Shown here: positions 12,042 through 23,423 of the stretch, in pieces
Position numbering within the stretch: the first letter of the stretch is position 1
How the letters are laid out: every line of letters starts with the position of its first letter
Assembly (NCBI GenBank): GCA_022747635.1
Contig: JAKTNV010000011.1
Coordinates: 15,495,975 to 15,559,974 of the forward strand
Source: Hetaerina americana
Taxonomy: Eukaryota; Arthropoda; Insecta; Odonata; Calopterygidae
Length of the DNA stretch: 64,000 nt
Direction: 5' to 3'
Position numbers and translations under genes: made by a program
Notes under the pieces: generated by a model
What the model was told of the DNA's origin: nothing
Seen by the model: the letters and a program-made list of their open reading frames with translations, nothing else
Database searches by the model: none

Positions 12042-12235
12042 GATATATATATATATTATATATAATATATATATAATATATTATATATATATATGTTATA
12101 TATATATATATATAAACCATAAACACAGTAATCAACCTGAAGGTCAGTTTGGTAGGTGATGGTAGAGTTCACCCAGCATTAAGCCCGACGGCGTGTGAAA
12201 TTCAAATATCAAGGTACGGGGGCCAGTTCCTTTCC

Positions 12236-12279
<44 letters not shown>
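12042..12279. repeat. Two (TA)n microsatellites flanking a ~120-bp repeat segment
   Basis: TA-rich runs lie at 12,042-12,115 (imperfect) and 12,239-12,279 (nearly pure). The sequence between them contains ACAGTAATCAACCTGAAGG at about 12,125, which recurs with one change at 14,461, so the interval is probably part of an interspersed repeat. Confidence 0.7.
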
Positions 12280-12285
<6 letters not shown>

Positions 12286-12584
12286 GCATATATACATTTA
12301 TACACCTATTCAAAAATATATTTATCTCGCATGCATGACTGGGTGCGTGGACTACATCATTCCCCATGGGCTGCAACGTTGACTCCTGTGCGCTATGATG
12401 AGACCTAGAGTTGTGTTAGAGGAAGAAATGATATTTGCTCTTGGTTGGATCACCGAAATGTCGAAGGGTACTAGCCAGACGAAAGGTACTCCTATGTACT
12501 GCACACTGCGTCTGTTCCTCAGTGAGGTGGCTGCAAAGGCATCTGACCCCAGCAAAGCGGCTATTAAAGTTGTGATTTAAAACG

Positions 12585-12658
12585 CTTAGTCTACACCGAG
12601 AGTCGAACCTTTATTCCTTGATTCCGAACGAGTGGCTTGGCCAGTTGAGATTCTAAGG
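12585..12658 (-). repeat. tRNA-like SINE head (degenerate)
   Basis: The minus strand reads TTAGAATCTCAACTGGCCAA (box A region), then CACTCG and GGTTCGACTC (box B) at normal tRNA spacing. The arms only partly pair. It matches the layout of the SINE heads at 43,104 and 59,991. Confidence 0.5.
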
Positions 12659-12659
12659 A

Positions 12660-13372
12660 ATCCTCTTGAATTGAATTTTTAGGCATTTTTAAGAGCAGTT
12701 TGTTAATATATTCCGTTCATATGGTGTCACATAGTAATTGGAATCGTACGTTCTGTACATCAGTCCCGGCGGTAAAGGGCGACTTATAAGTAAAAGAACA
12801 GGTACCCTAGGGAAATGCAATGAAACCATTGCACAAATTGATAGAAATTCTATTGTGTGAGAGTCATTCGTCAGATTGGGAATCCTAACGAATCCTACTC
12901 AAGTTTCAAGACAAAATGGTAAATTAATCACTAAAAACAACAGAATCCCAGCCTTGGGAGTGGTTTTTTCGTCGTGAAATAAGAGGAGACTCGTGGATTA
13001 CGGTCATGGTGAACGAGTTCGGCTGAAAGAGGCAGGGAGGAGTGGATGAAGAGGCGAAGCATTCGGAGATGGTCGGAGGGTCGTTTGGGGGGGGGGGGAG
13101 AAAGGTGCTCTGGTTCGGGTTGGGTTTCGGCTGATTGAAGTGGGTCTCGGCAAGCTAGGGACGGGCGTGGGCGGCTGTAATCCATTAATTCGACGTGGCG
13201 CGAGAACATTTTTCGGTAAAAGTCGAGTCAGTCACTGGTAATGATACGGAAAAGAATAAAGGTAAGATTGAGTAAGAGTAAGTAAGAGTGGAAACCGAAT
13301 TCCTCTGAGTTGCGAGGGTGGTTATCACAGTTTCACGATGGGCTTTTCACGACTGCCTCGTGTTTAAAAGTG
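12660..13372. other. No gene seen; 13-nt G run at 13,087
   Basis: Non-coding by eye. It contains a run of about 13 G near 13,087-13,099 in a purine-rich patch (12,990-13,200). The frame on the complement (12,931-13,209) is proline-rich because of that composition and is not supported as a gene. Confidence 0.4.
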
Positions 13373-13440
13373 ATATATGTATATATATATGTATATATAT
13401 ATACATACACACACCCACACACCTGTACACAAATGCATAT
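13373..13440. repeat. (TA)n/(CA)n compound microsatellite
   Basis: ATATATGTATATATATATGT followed by ACACACACCCACACACC. Simple-sequence tract; the reading frame through it is an artefact. Confidence 0.85.
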
Positions 13441-14589
13441 AAAATAAGAATTTTAATCCTAAGATCGCTTACCGCAGCCCTCCATTCTTCTATATTCAGT
13501 ATGGATTCCCACACCCCTTAAAAAATTCTCTATTTTACTTTCACCTTAACCTGTCCTAACCTCTCTTATCCCTTGTTTTTTAGTGTTCTTTAACGCTAAA
13601 AACTTTGATTTAGCGTACTGCCCTAATTTATTTTGTAGCAAATCGTCATCAACAAAATATAACCTGAAGCGAGTTCATGCCGTAAATAATTAGTCGAGAA
13701 AGGAATTTGTGTTTTAATATCCCAAGTCCTAACCTATGTTGCAAAAAATACCCTTAGACCCCATAATACGCATTACAATTTCTTTTAATTATTTTTTTGT
13801 GGCAATAATTATGAATCACTCTGATATCATCGTCTGAGCATTAGCAGATAAATTGCTAGTTTCACAAATCTTCTTAATATCTGGAGTTATTTCAGTAAAT
13901 CCTCGTTCCAAAATGCAATAAAACAAGAGGGGCAGGCATTAGTTTATGAATTTAAAAATCGTTCCGTATAGTTGTAATTCATATTAGTCTTGCGCATATA
14001 TATATTCGTGTACGTTTTGATGTGAATTCCAATTCATGCCATTGTGCATTACTACGTACATTCTTTGTTCGATAATTACTTTTTAACTTTTGAACCCATC
14101 AGGGTTTTTGAAAAATATTATTTATTTAATATTATACGCGGATGAGCTATTTGCGACCGTGTTCGTAAATCAATGCTTTGCTAAAATATTGCCGAGCACG
14201 TGAATACATTATTTATCGGGCGGAGGTATTTCTTGACGAGAGTACGTGGTGGCGAGTATATCAACTCCCACCAACTTTGCCTGAAGAGGTTCGTTGTTTG
14301 TTGGAGAAGGCTTTAGTAACTGTCAATGTATGCACAAATGCGTCGAACATGTTTGATTGATGGGCTCATCTACATGCATATATAGCAGCATCGGGCCGGG
14401 ACACTCGTGGTGAGCGAAGTTTAAGACGTCGGCCTTTAATGTGTTGCTGCCACCACGACCACAGTAATCAACCCGAAGGCTTGTTTCAATATTTAACGGT
14501 GGTATATTTTGCTCGAAACATTATTGTTATTAATGCGAATTTTCCATGTAAGATAGGGTTTTCATGGGCACACCCTGGGCACCGCTTAT
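13441..14589. other. No gene seen
   Basis: AT-rich DNA with no supported coding. CACAGTAATCAACCCGAAGG at 14,460 repeats the string found at 12,124. Confidence 0.4.
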
Positions 14590-14740
14590 TTAACACACTC
14601 GTAGATACGCTCCATATCAAAGTTTTGACGAGCCATTTCTTAACATCCTTACTTGTCCATGTCATCAATTCCCTTCTCCTTTTGAAACCTTTAGCGAACG
14701 CAATTTCTCTTTGGCCCAAATCATTTGCGCGATAGGTGAA
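14590..14740 (-). pseudogene. RTE-like LINE fragment
   Basis: The minus-strand frame reads REIAFAKGFKRRRELM, then DVKKWLVKTLIWSV. This is the block after the RT domain in RTE-like LINEs (RIAMAKEAF.KRRELL...LRKRLVKT.IWSV.LYG), also seen at 28.8 kb. Homology stops after WSV. A short relic with no catalytic residues. Confidence 0.6.
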
Positions 14741-16386
14741 TTCTTCCAGTGGCTCCAGATTTAATTTACACTTAATTTAATGTTCAATTTAACCTTCCTC
14801 ACCCATGAAAACCTTATATTTTGTGTTTTTTACATTACGAATCTTTCTCATCCAACATACTGATTTTTCTAATTCGGCCAGGAATGATTGTAACCCATGG
14901 ATGACTGTAATACTAAATCTTGGAATATTAGGATGTTATAAATATTAATAAATCTATTTTAAAATGAAACTGAATGGGAATAAGGAATGATGAAAGCGAA
15001 AGCCTTGATATTCACGTAAATTGAAAATAACAGTAGTCAGTCTGACAGTTTTACACTGAATGGTGTAAATTTCACAGCGTCATATCATTCGATTTCACTG
15101 TGAATGTTGATTTTTTGGCCCCGTAAATTTCTCGTTTATCAGTGGACATCATCTCATGAGTTCTTTTTCCGGTATTTGCTTGAATTTATCCAACGTGAAT
15201 GTTGATTTGACAAGCGATAGCTTATATCATCGAATTTATTCATGGTATTTTACATTTTTCAAAGTAGATTTTGAAGATTCTAAACGACTCTAAACTTTGT
15301 AAGTATCGTGATAACAGCCTCCTTTTTTGACCTATATTATTTAATCATCATTTATTCGTAAATTCTGGCTGACGCCACACTAAAAGCCATCCATTTTGAT
15401 TACGTAAAAAAAATCAAGTGTTCGGCAATGTAGGAAACGATAACGTGAAATTTGAAGAGAACATGAAATTTGGATGCGGATCATATTGATCGGCAATGAA
15501 ATATTATGTACGGGGATCTAGAGGGGAGAATAATAGGTAATTGAGAAAGAATAGTCGGCAGTATCATTGGACTGAACGAAGAAACATACACGCGCAGTTG
15601 AATAATGTCCCAAGCGAAAACGAATGAATAAAGGTTATGATGACAATAGCAAAAAAGTTTTAATATATTACAACCAAAAAATTAATCAAATACCAGGTAA
15701 ATCATTTCATACATTCCAACGTTTTTTGTTTGTTAAGATAGAAAAGTTTAGTTATGTCAAAATCCTCAGTACACCACATTGATATTTTCTCTCTATAACG
15801 TTGGAGGTGGTTGCTATTGGATGTGACGCTGTGCGACTGAAAGCCAGCGACCGAGGTCCTATCATTGTTGAGAGTATGACAAAGAAAAGGGCTTGGCATG
15901 GCTAGAACCGTTGATTTCACGGATGCCATCGGGGCCTTGGTGATGCGGAAAAATTGAACTCGGGTTAAAAGAGGAGGATTGGAAACCCTTCAACCTCTTG
16001 TCGGAGATTGATGCAAGGCAATAGATAACACTGAAAAAAAAGAGAAAGAGAAGGGAAAGGAGTGAAAATATGCATATTTTCAGTTCTTTTCTTAACTTAT
16101 GGCGAAGAAACTTCCCTCGGCACATTGTGATATTGGAGCTTCCCTTAAACCAACGCTGAAACCATATCAAAGAATCAGAAGGAACGTTCCTGTGGCTTCA
16201 TCGAATGAAAAGAACACAATTTCAATTTCATGCTTCTCTTCTCGTGTTCTGCTTCAATTTTCGGCGCATCGAAGTTCCATTTAAAGAAATGATTCTCCTT
16301 CAGCACTGCCACCATCTCATTTATTGGCCCTTATAGCAGTATTTCTTATTATGCGAGGACACAACTCACCTCCTACTACGCAAGTA
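14741..16386. other. No gene seen
   Basis: AT-rich; short frames at 15,702-15,929 and 15,862-16,170 overlap each other in different frames and show no family motif. Nothing assigned. Confidence 0.4.
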
Positions 16387-16388
16387 TA

Positions 16389-17290
16389 CAGGGTTCGTTC
16401 CAAAAGTAAATCAATTGAATTTTCCGCGCCGCTCCTATTAATTGGAGTAGGTTCAGACTACTTGGAGTAGGTGGCGGGGACGCTATGCTTTGCCTAAAAA
16501 CCGGTCTCAGTGCTCTTCAAGCTGTGGAAGTGGCAACAAATTCAGTTACTCTAAACCTCTGTGTGCCGTTCGTGTCACGAAAGACCGACCGAGCGGAAAT
16601 TTCATGTGAACTTTTACAACGTATTTAAAATGAACCTGATTATTTAGACGTGTTTACTGGTGATGAATCCTGGGTTTTTTAATACGACCCAGACACAAAA
16701 CGCCAAAGCTCTGAGTGGCGCACCGACCAATCCCTCAAGTCTAAAAAGGCAAGAATGAGCAAATTAAAATTGAAAACAATGCTCATTGTCTTATTCGACA
16801 GTAAAGGAATGGTCCATAAGGAGTTTGTTCCTCAAGGACAGATATTTAACGCTGCCTACTGCGTGAAGGTGCTGGAAAGACTCCAAAAATGGTCATCAGG
16901 ACGAGAAAAGATATATCCGCTACCCGGAAACTCCATCACGACAACGGGCCTTGCCTCAACACGCTACGAGTCCGCGAGTTCCTAGCCAAACACCAGGTGT
17001 CCACGCTGCCCCCCCCCTAGTCCTGACGTCGCCCCCGCAGACTTTCTTTTGTTCCCTCGCATTAAGGCAGCTCTGAAAAGAACCCCTTATACGTCCATAG
17101 AAGGCATCCAATCAGCCGTGACGAAGACCTTGCTAGAGGTCCCCAAAGACGCCTTCCAGGGCGCGTACCGGTCAAGAAAGAGTCGCTGAAAAACATTTTT
17201 AGAGGCCTAAGGACAGTAATTTGAAGAATATTAAGTGTTTTTGCAAATATGTTCAAGTGATTCTGTTTGTAATCTGTTTGTTGATCTGTT
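16389..17290 (+). mobile_element. Mariner remnant: left end plus catalytic domain, DNA-binding domain deleted
   Basis: The left end CAGGGTTCGTTCCAAAAGTA, preceded by TA, is a diverged form of the ends of the mariner at 37,437. The plus-strand transposase follows after a deletion of most of the helix-turn-helix region: GDESWVF-type box at about 16,655 (first catalytic Asp), then WRTDQSLKSKKARMSK, VHKEFVPQGQIFNAAYC, a frameshifted HHDNG (second Asp, about 16,935), and an eroded region for the third. Stops and frameshifts throughout. The right inverted repeat is missing; sequence becomes unrelated near 17,290. Confidence 0.75.
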
Positions 17291-17439
17291 CAAATCTGGT
17301 CTAGGTATGGTGAGATTGGAGGGGAGAGAATAACAAAGAATTTGAGTAGAGAGAAATCCAAAGAAGGCGGTAAAGAGATGGATTCCCAGAGTTTTGATTA
17401 AAAATAGGTCTAAGAATACAGAAATGGAGTCTCTTCGTT

Positions 17440-18400
17440 AGGAAAACGAGGCAGGAGTAAAGATAGGTGGAGATTTCCATGTCCTTTTTATTGATTGGAG
17501 CACATATAGTTTTAAAACTGGGAATAAAGACAAATATACCTGCGATTAGCTATTAAATTTCTTTACATTTAACTACTTGCATCAACTTGTCACTACACCA
17601 ACTTGGGGCGATAATGTTCTTGATTTGTTAGCAACGAACATCCACGGAAGATTTTAACTTATGGAAACTATTAAAGGAATTAGATACCACGGGACAGTAA
17701 TTGATAAGTTTCCCTATCTTAGGCCATAAATAAGGAGCCTAAAAGAAAAATTTACTTGCTAAAAGAAGGGGAGGCCTAACTTGTGTACTACGGAGTAAAT
17801 TTGCAAATGTTAAGAAATGTAGCAAACATCTAAATATTGAGAATACGTGGAATCACTTCCTTGAGATCTCGAGCTCAGTAGTCAACAAGTTTATTCCCAG
17901 TAAATTTATAAAAGATAACCTTGGAACCTTGAACGGCAAAACGCGTATGTTAGAGAAGCATTGCGATGTCAAAGGCTATGCCATTCCAAGATGAAAAATA
18001 TTAGGGATGATATCTCTAGCGGCAAAAAGAATGAGATCGCAAGGAAATGAATTCAAAAGAGATTGATTAAAGTTTGAAAGAGATTCCAAAAGTATTTTAG
18101 TCGTACGTCGTAGAGGTTCACGCAAATAAGTTAACAGGTAATTCATCATAAACGATAAAGGCGAAAGGGTAACCAGCTGTTTGGAAAACTTATTGAATTT
18201 CTTCTTTCAAAGCGTCTTCACCAATGTGTTATCGCATGTCTCCGATAGTTTACCAAAGTATTTCTGTCAACCAATGCCCAAATAGAATCTCGTGTAATTG
18301 AATAAAACTTTTTCTGAAAAATATTAAATATAATAAATCCTCCGGGACCGATGAAATACTCTCTCGCATATTTAAGGAACTAGCATCGGAAATTGTGCTC
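17440..18400 (+). pseudogene. LINE with APE-type endonuclease end and start of RT
   Basis: The plus strand reads GGDFHVLFIDWST, then LLNFFTFNYLHQLVTTPTWG and DNVLDLLATN. This is the end of an apurinic-like endonuclease domain as found in CR1/Jockey-type LINEs (GDFN..DIDW...N.LDL..TN). About 700 bp later KYNKSSGTDEILSRIFKELA (several stops removed by frameshift) is the start of the RT domain (NK..GPD.I....LKELA). The endonuclease nicks target DNA to prime reverse transcription. The copy is cut at about 18,400, where mariner sequence begins directly. Confidence 0.65.
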
Positions 18401-18612
18401 GGTGGTCAAAGATTTTCCAACCTTGAAGAAGTGATGTCGGCGGTTAATGCCTATTTTGAGGATCAAGACAGTTCTTATAATAAAAAGAGCATCGTAAATC
18501 GCTGGGGAAAGTGTATAGAGCTGAAAGGATATTGTTTTGAAAAATAAATACATTTTTTTCCAAAATGTTTTATTTTTATTTATTGGGTCGAGTACTTCTG
18601 GGATTACCCTTG
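18401..18612 (+). mobile_element. Mariner 3' end (C-terminus plus right inverted repeat)
   Basis: GGQRFSNLEEVMSAVNAYFE, then QDSSYNKKS and RWGKCIELKGYCFEK* form the last ~60 residues of a mariner transposase, followed by a 3' UTR and a right end ...GGGATTACCCTTG with TA at 18,613-18,614. Same family as the copy at 51,900-53,190. All upstream mariner sequence is missing. Confidence 0.75.
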
Positions 18613-19384
18613 TATGTATACGTTTGAATTAAATTTTTATCGACATTAGTAATTGTGTGAAATAAGAGTGAAGAACGCTCCACGATCCGCATTAATTTTT
18701 GCTTCATTCACGCGTCTGTTACACTGCGAAAGCTTTCCTGTGGGCTTCCGCACTCATGATCACCTGAACGTCTGGTATTATTTACAGTTGGAGATGAGGT
18801 TTTCAGCTATTTGAGCCGCGCATGAATATGAGAGCCTTAGAGCGACAAAAAATACCCTGTTCCATTTCGTCCATGCAGTGCGCGCGCATTTTGTTTGCGC
18901 AACGAAGTTGCTGCGCGAAATTATGGAGCGAAGTTTTGAGCGTCCAGTCACTCAGGTACGCGTGGAATCCCCTCCTTTCTCTCTCTCCCTCCCTCGAATC
19001 TCCTGTCCCGCACAGTTTCGTTGTGTTTAGATGCAAAAAGAGACAGCAATCGTTGGTCTTCAAGCGCGCGTTTAATTAACGGAAATTAAACTGCTACGAG
19101 ATGCACATCTTGAGCGGAAAACTTTTTTTGCTGTTGGCAGGGATTATTTTTTTAATTCAAAATTCCCTGGAATAGAGGAGGTCCGACGGAATTTTAATTT
19201 GAAACATCTCAACTCTTATCATATTTGAGGTGATAAAAAAGTTTTTCCGGGTTTAATAAATACTGATTTTACTATTCTCTAATATCTTGATGCTCCAATT
19301 GAAATTGCCCCAAAGAAAACTGTTATTACAAATCATACTAATGTGTTTTATACATTTTGGTTAGATAATAGATTTTGGTACATG

Positions 19385-19440
19385 TACATAACACCCCCGC
19401 AAGCCACCGTAAGGACATGTGGCGGGGGGTGTTAAGTTCG
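19385..19440 (-). repeat. CR1-like LINE 3' tail only
   Basis: AACACCCCCGCAAGCCACCG, then GGACATGTGGCGGGGGGTGTT, is the antisense form of the CR1 terminal segment (PATH.GGLQG codons) seen complete at 7945 and 62,392. The two G/C-rich halves are nearly inverse and would form a hairpin. Nothing upstream of the tail is recognisable, so the insertion was almost completely truncated. Confidence 0.65.
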
Positions 19441-20420
19441 ATTTTTTTTGCAACCATTATTCAATATGCTGAAAACGAAGGAGTATTAGGCACGGTAGTG
19501 CAGGAGATAGGACTGTTGGAATTAATTTGAAGTAACCGAGAAAGTAATTACGGGCATATTGAAGACCGTTTTATAGAGAAAGGAGAATGAGAATAAGGCT
19601 GGCGAGTCCGGGTTAGCACAAGAGTAAGAATTTTAGAAGGAATGATGGTTGGAAAGTAAGTGGAATCAATAAAGGGTTTACTGTGATTGAAGGTGTAAGG
19701 ACGTGTCTTGTTGGGTGAGGGTCAGGAATATATAGCGGTGATTGGCCTTTGTGTTCATACCAAAACGTACCTAAGTCAAACTTATCATGATAAAAATCAT
19801 GATTTAGAACGTTATGAGGGCCCAAGGCTTACCTACAGTTGCTCGAGAGAAATTTTATTGATTAAATTTTATCTAGTGCAATTGCAAATGCACGGCGGCT
19901 CTCATCATTTCGTAAATGCGTTTGTCAGGGAGTAAATATCCACTTTATTTTCCAGTTTAGGTCCGTTTGCTCATAAAAAATTATATTCGTCAGAAAACTT
20001 TTTATTTGCGATCATAGTTTCCTACAAGCCTATATCGCTTTTATAAAAAAATGCCGTTCACTCTTGAGCATTTACATAACGCTGCAGCAACTTATTTTAT
20101 TCCCTCAGAATAGAAGTTCGCTGGCTGGGAATCAAATCAACGGCGGTCTTGAATTCCTTGTGGAAAAGGAAATAGTTGCTAGGTTCAAAGTCAAATCGTC
20201 TTCGTCTTGTCGATATCCGTTCAAAAACATTCGTCTGCTCAGTATTTTTTGCTCCTACAATTATCAAATATATTTTGAAGGAATCCTTTAAATCAAATTT
20301 TGTTTGCCTGTGATTAATTTTAATATTATTCAAATCTCTTTTTGCTTCATCGCGATGTCATTGAAAATGTTAAAAAAATTAAAACGTTAATGATAATAAT
20401 TGCAAAAAAATGACGACTCT

Positions 20421-20496
20421 GTATTTTTATTTTTCAGGTAAGTGGAATGACTCCCGGGTATCCTTGTTTGCCGTTATGTGTGCAGATCACGTAAGT
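20421..20496 (+). promoter_or_regulatory. Candidate recursive-splicing (ratchet) site with a 53-nt downstream donor
   Basis: GTATTTTTATTTTTCAG runs directly into GTAAGTGG: a 3' splice site fused to a consensus 5' splice site, junction 20,437|20,438. This is the zero-length-exon layout of ratchet points in long insect introns. A second perfect donor, GTAAGT, begins at 20,491, so 20,438-20,490 (53 nt) could be defined as a recursive-splicing exon. No host exon is visible in the window, so the transcript is inferred; a chance match is possible. Confidence 0.4.
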
Positions 20497-23353
20497 CTTG
20501 CATTTTTGCACGTATCCTTCCCATGTGAATCACTTGCGTTAAATTCCCGTCATGAGGCGATACAATTTTCATCATCTAATTAAATTATTTAGAATTTTAA
20601 TAGAAAAACGCGGAATGAGGGGTCGTTTATCTTTGCCTATATTATGATTCAGCGTATGCAGGGTTTGGCTTATTTAACGATGACTAAGTGGATCTTAACA
20701 AGGTATATTGAATTAATTCTTAAAAATGAAATCATATCTACTTCGTTTAATTTATTAGCAACGAAATTTAGAGAAGTGACAGCACAAATTATTTTTTAAA
20801 AGAACATCGAAGAAAAAAAATAAAATACCTGATTCTAGTAAATTTCGTACCTTTGTGGTTCAGATGTTCTTAGTTTCTTTATTTTATTTATATTTCATAA
20901 AATGTTTCTATAAAAATTAGAATCCTTTAAAAAAATTTTGAAATGATACTTGGCGATCATAATTTCCATCCACGAATAATTAAAATTCTACTGTTCTGTT
21001 TTAAAATGATTTTTGTTTTACTTATGAAATAAACTGATATTATTAATATATACATGTGCAATTCGACAGAATCTAGTGGCTCACAGATCGTAAGTTTCAT
21101 AATAAAACTTGTCTTTCTGAAACAATAATCTGAAACATATGAACAACATACCTATCATAAAAAGACATTGCTTAAAAACATCGAAAGTAATATGTGTTAT
21201 GGAGAAGATTATTGAAGGAAATAAAAAAATAAGCAATATAATATCTGGAAACATTATTCTCTATTACAAACCAGTCATATTTAATTTATATCAGATCATC
21301 AATTTGAAACCAAAATTAAGATGTTACATGCAAAGATAATCAAAGCATTTACAACGTAAACATTATTGCGTCAGTCCCTATATCACATTTCGTCCAAAAT
21401 CAAACTCTGTCCATATATCTTACCGCTCATTATCGCGTGCTCAGTCATAGTTCATTTTATCACCTAGCTCCTTGTCCAGAGGCAACACGTATTTTTATAA
21501 CTTCTTACAGTTGAAGAAAAGGGCTCAAGAACCTCTCCAAGTAGTTGGTTTCATTTTGTAATCATTCCATTTGAAATTGAAATGTTTTTGCATTTTTTTG
21601 TGTCCTTATTTTTATTTAAAACTGTGAGAGTTTATATCCTTGAACTTTGTTTTTTTTTCGATTTACTTTCATTAAGTGTCCCACGCTTGAATTCTCCAAC
21701 CCTGTTTTTTGCATTTAATCATTTTAAATTGACGTTGCATTTGTCTTTCTTCCTTCGCCCGGAATTGTCGTTATACATATTGATTGTAGCCTTCTGTTTC
21801 TCTCGACATATATTGGTTTTCGCTTCTTTTCCTTTCCTATCGTTTACCCTCTGCGTCGTAATTTGTGTTCGTGTTTTTGAGGATTCTGTGGCGATGAATC
21901 CTTATTTGGGTCTGAATCCTGACCATTTTCACTTGTTTGGCTGCGGGTGTTATTGCCCTGGAAGCGTTTGAGTTCGCTTCCGAAGTCTTCATCTTCATCC
22001 CGACTGTCACCGCATCATTTTAAATTACCCTGTTCCTTCTACAATTCACCCGATTTATTTTCCTGTCCATCTCCTCGATCTGGATCGAGGGCTAGAATAT
22101 ATCTGACACCGTTCTTGTTGCATTTGGATTTTCTTATGAAAAATACATCGCTGCAAGACAATACGTTTCGAGTTAATTTTTTTTCTTCCTGACCACCATA
22201 GTTAAGTTTTACAGTGATGAATTACTTATTTCTTTTTCGATGTTAATAATCCTGCATACACAAAGAAGTTGGTGCGAATATCGTATGAAAAATATTTATT
22301 TGGGCAATCATAGAAATCCCATTTATAATTATTTTGCCTTCGAATAAAGTGTTGTCAATTGTCATCATCTATGAAGTTGACGCAAGAGCGAGACATTCCA
22401 AATACTTTGATGTATTTCTATTTTTATTGTGAAAACCTCTTTCGTTTTACCACCATTAAAATTTTATATTTTAAATCTCCCTTAATAATACACTGTATAT
22501 ATGACTCGTTTAAATACAAGACTCAAATATTCGACCTATTTGAATAATAACAATAATTTATATTCTTCTAAATGATACAAAATAGAAAAGCTGTCATATT
22601 TTCGCAAACCTTTCAATACGTTCAAGTTAATTCTTGTATTTTTTTTAATCGGGAATTTACATTAGAGACTTAATTCGTTACTTTATCCGAGAATAACCTG
22701 TCTAATATAATGAAATAAATGCATTAGAAAATTGTTCTTTAGATAATGCATATTTTATCAATGCAAATAAATCTCTGTTAGTTAATGTTTAAATGCATCT
22801 AACGGACTTCGGATTTGGACTTGAATACATTCTGGAGAATTCAGAAGCGATAATAAGGATAATCGCTCGAGTGCCGAGGAAGATTGAGTGCAAATCGTGA
22901 CGTTCGGTAGGAACTGCAGTCATTACGCCATTCCAAATTAATTCAATATATCGAGAACGATTAAAAGAGAGCTATTCGAATATTTCTGGGTTAATGAATT
23001 CGCCCTAGTTTTTAAGTTTGATCACATTCCGTGCGGGAGCGGAATTCATTCACTGCTAAAACTTCGATATCGAGATTTTTGCAGTGAAATTCTATTTATC
23101 GTAGTAGTCGGCGGCTGGAATACTTTGCCTTTTATTCTACGAATTGCGTTTAGTAGAAATTCTTTACCCCAGGGTCAAGAGATTCTTGAATTAATGGAAT
23201 AACTTAATTGGTCCAAATAGTTAAGGTAATGAGTATTCTGATCTGCTCTCTTGGAACCAAATTCATTGGAAATCGTGTGTTTTCAAACGTAATGAATTGG
23301 AAGCTTCAGATGCTTCGTGAGTGTGTGTGTGTGCGTGTATATATATATATATT

Positions 23354-23384
<31 letters not shown>

Positions 23385-23423
23385 ATATATATGTGTGTGT
23401 ATGTATATATATATATATATACA

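Larger units (their letters stand above)
18615..23250. other. Longest stretch without identified mobile coding sequence
   Basis: Apart from a CR1 tail at 19,385 and a splice-like motif at 20,421 (listed separately), I recognise nothing. A CpG-rich patch lies at 18,810-19,070 (many CGCG/GCGC) and a very AT-rich segment at 20,560-21,330. Frames such as 21,582-21,971 are low-complexity Phe/Leu/Ser and not supported. If a host gene's intron spans this window, this is the most intron-like part. Confidence 0.4.
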
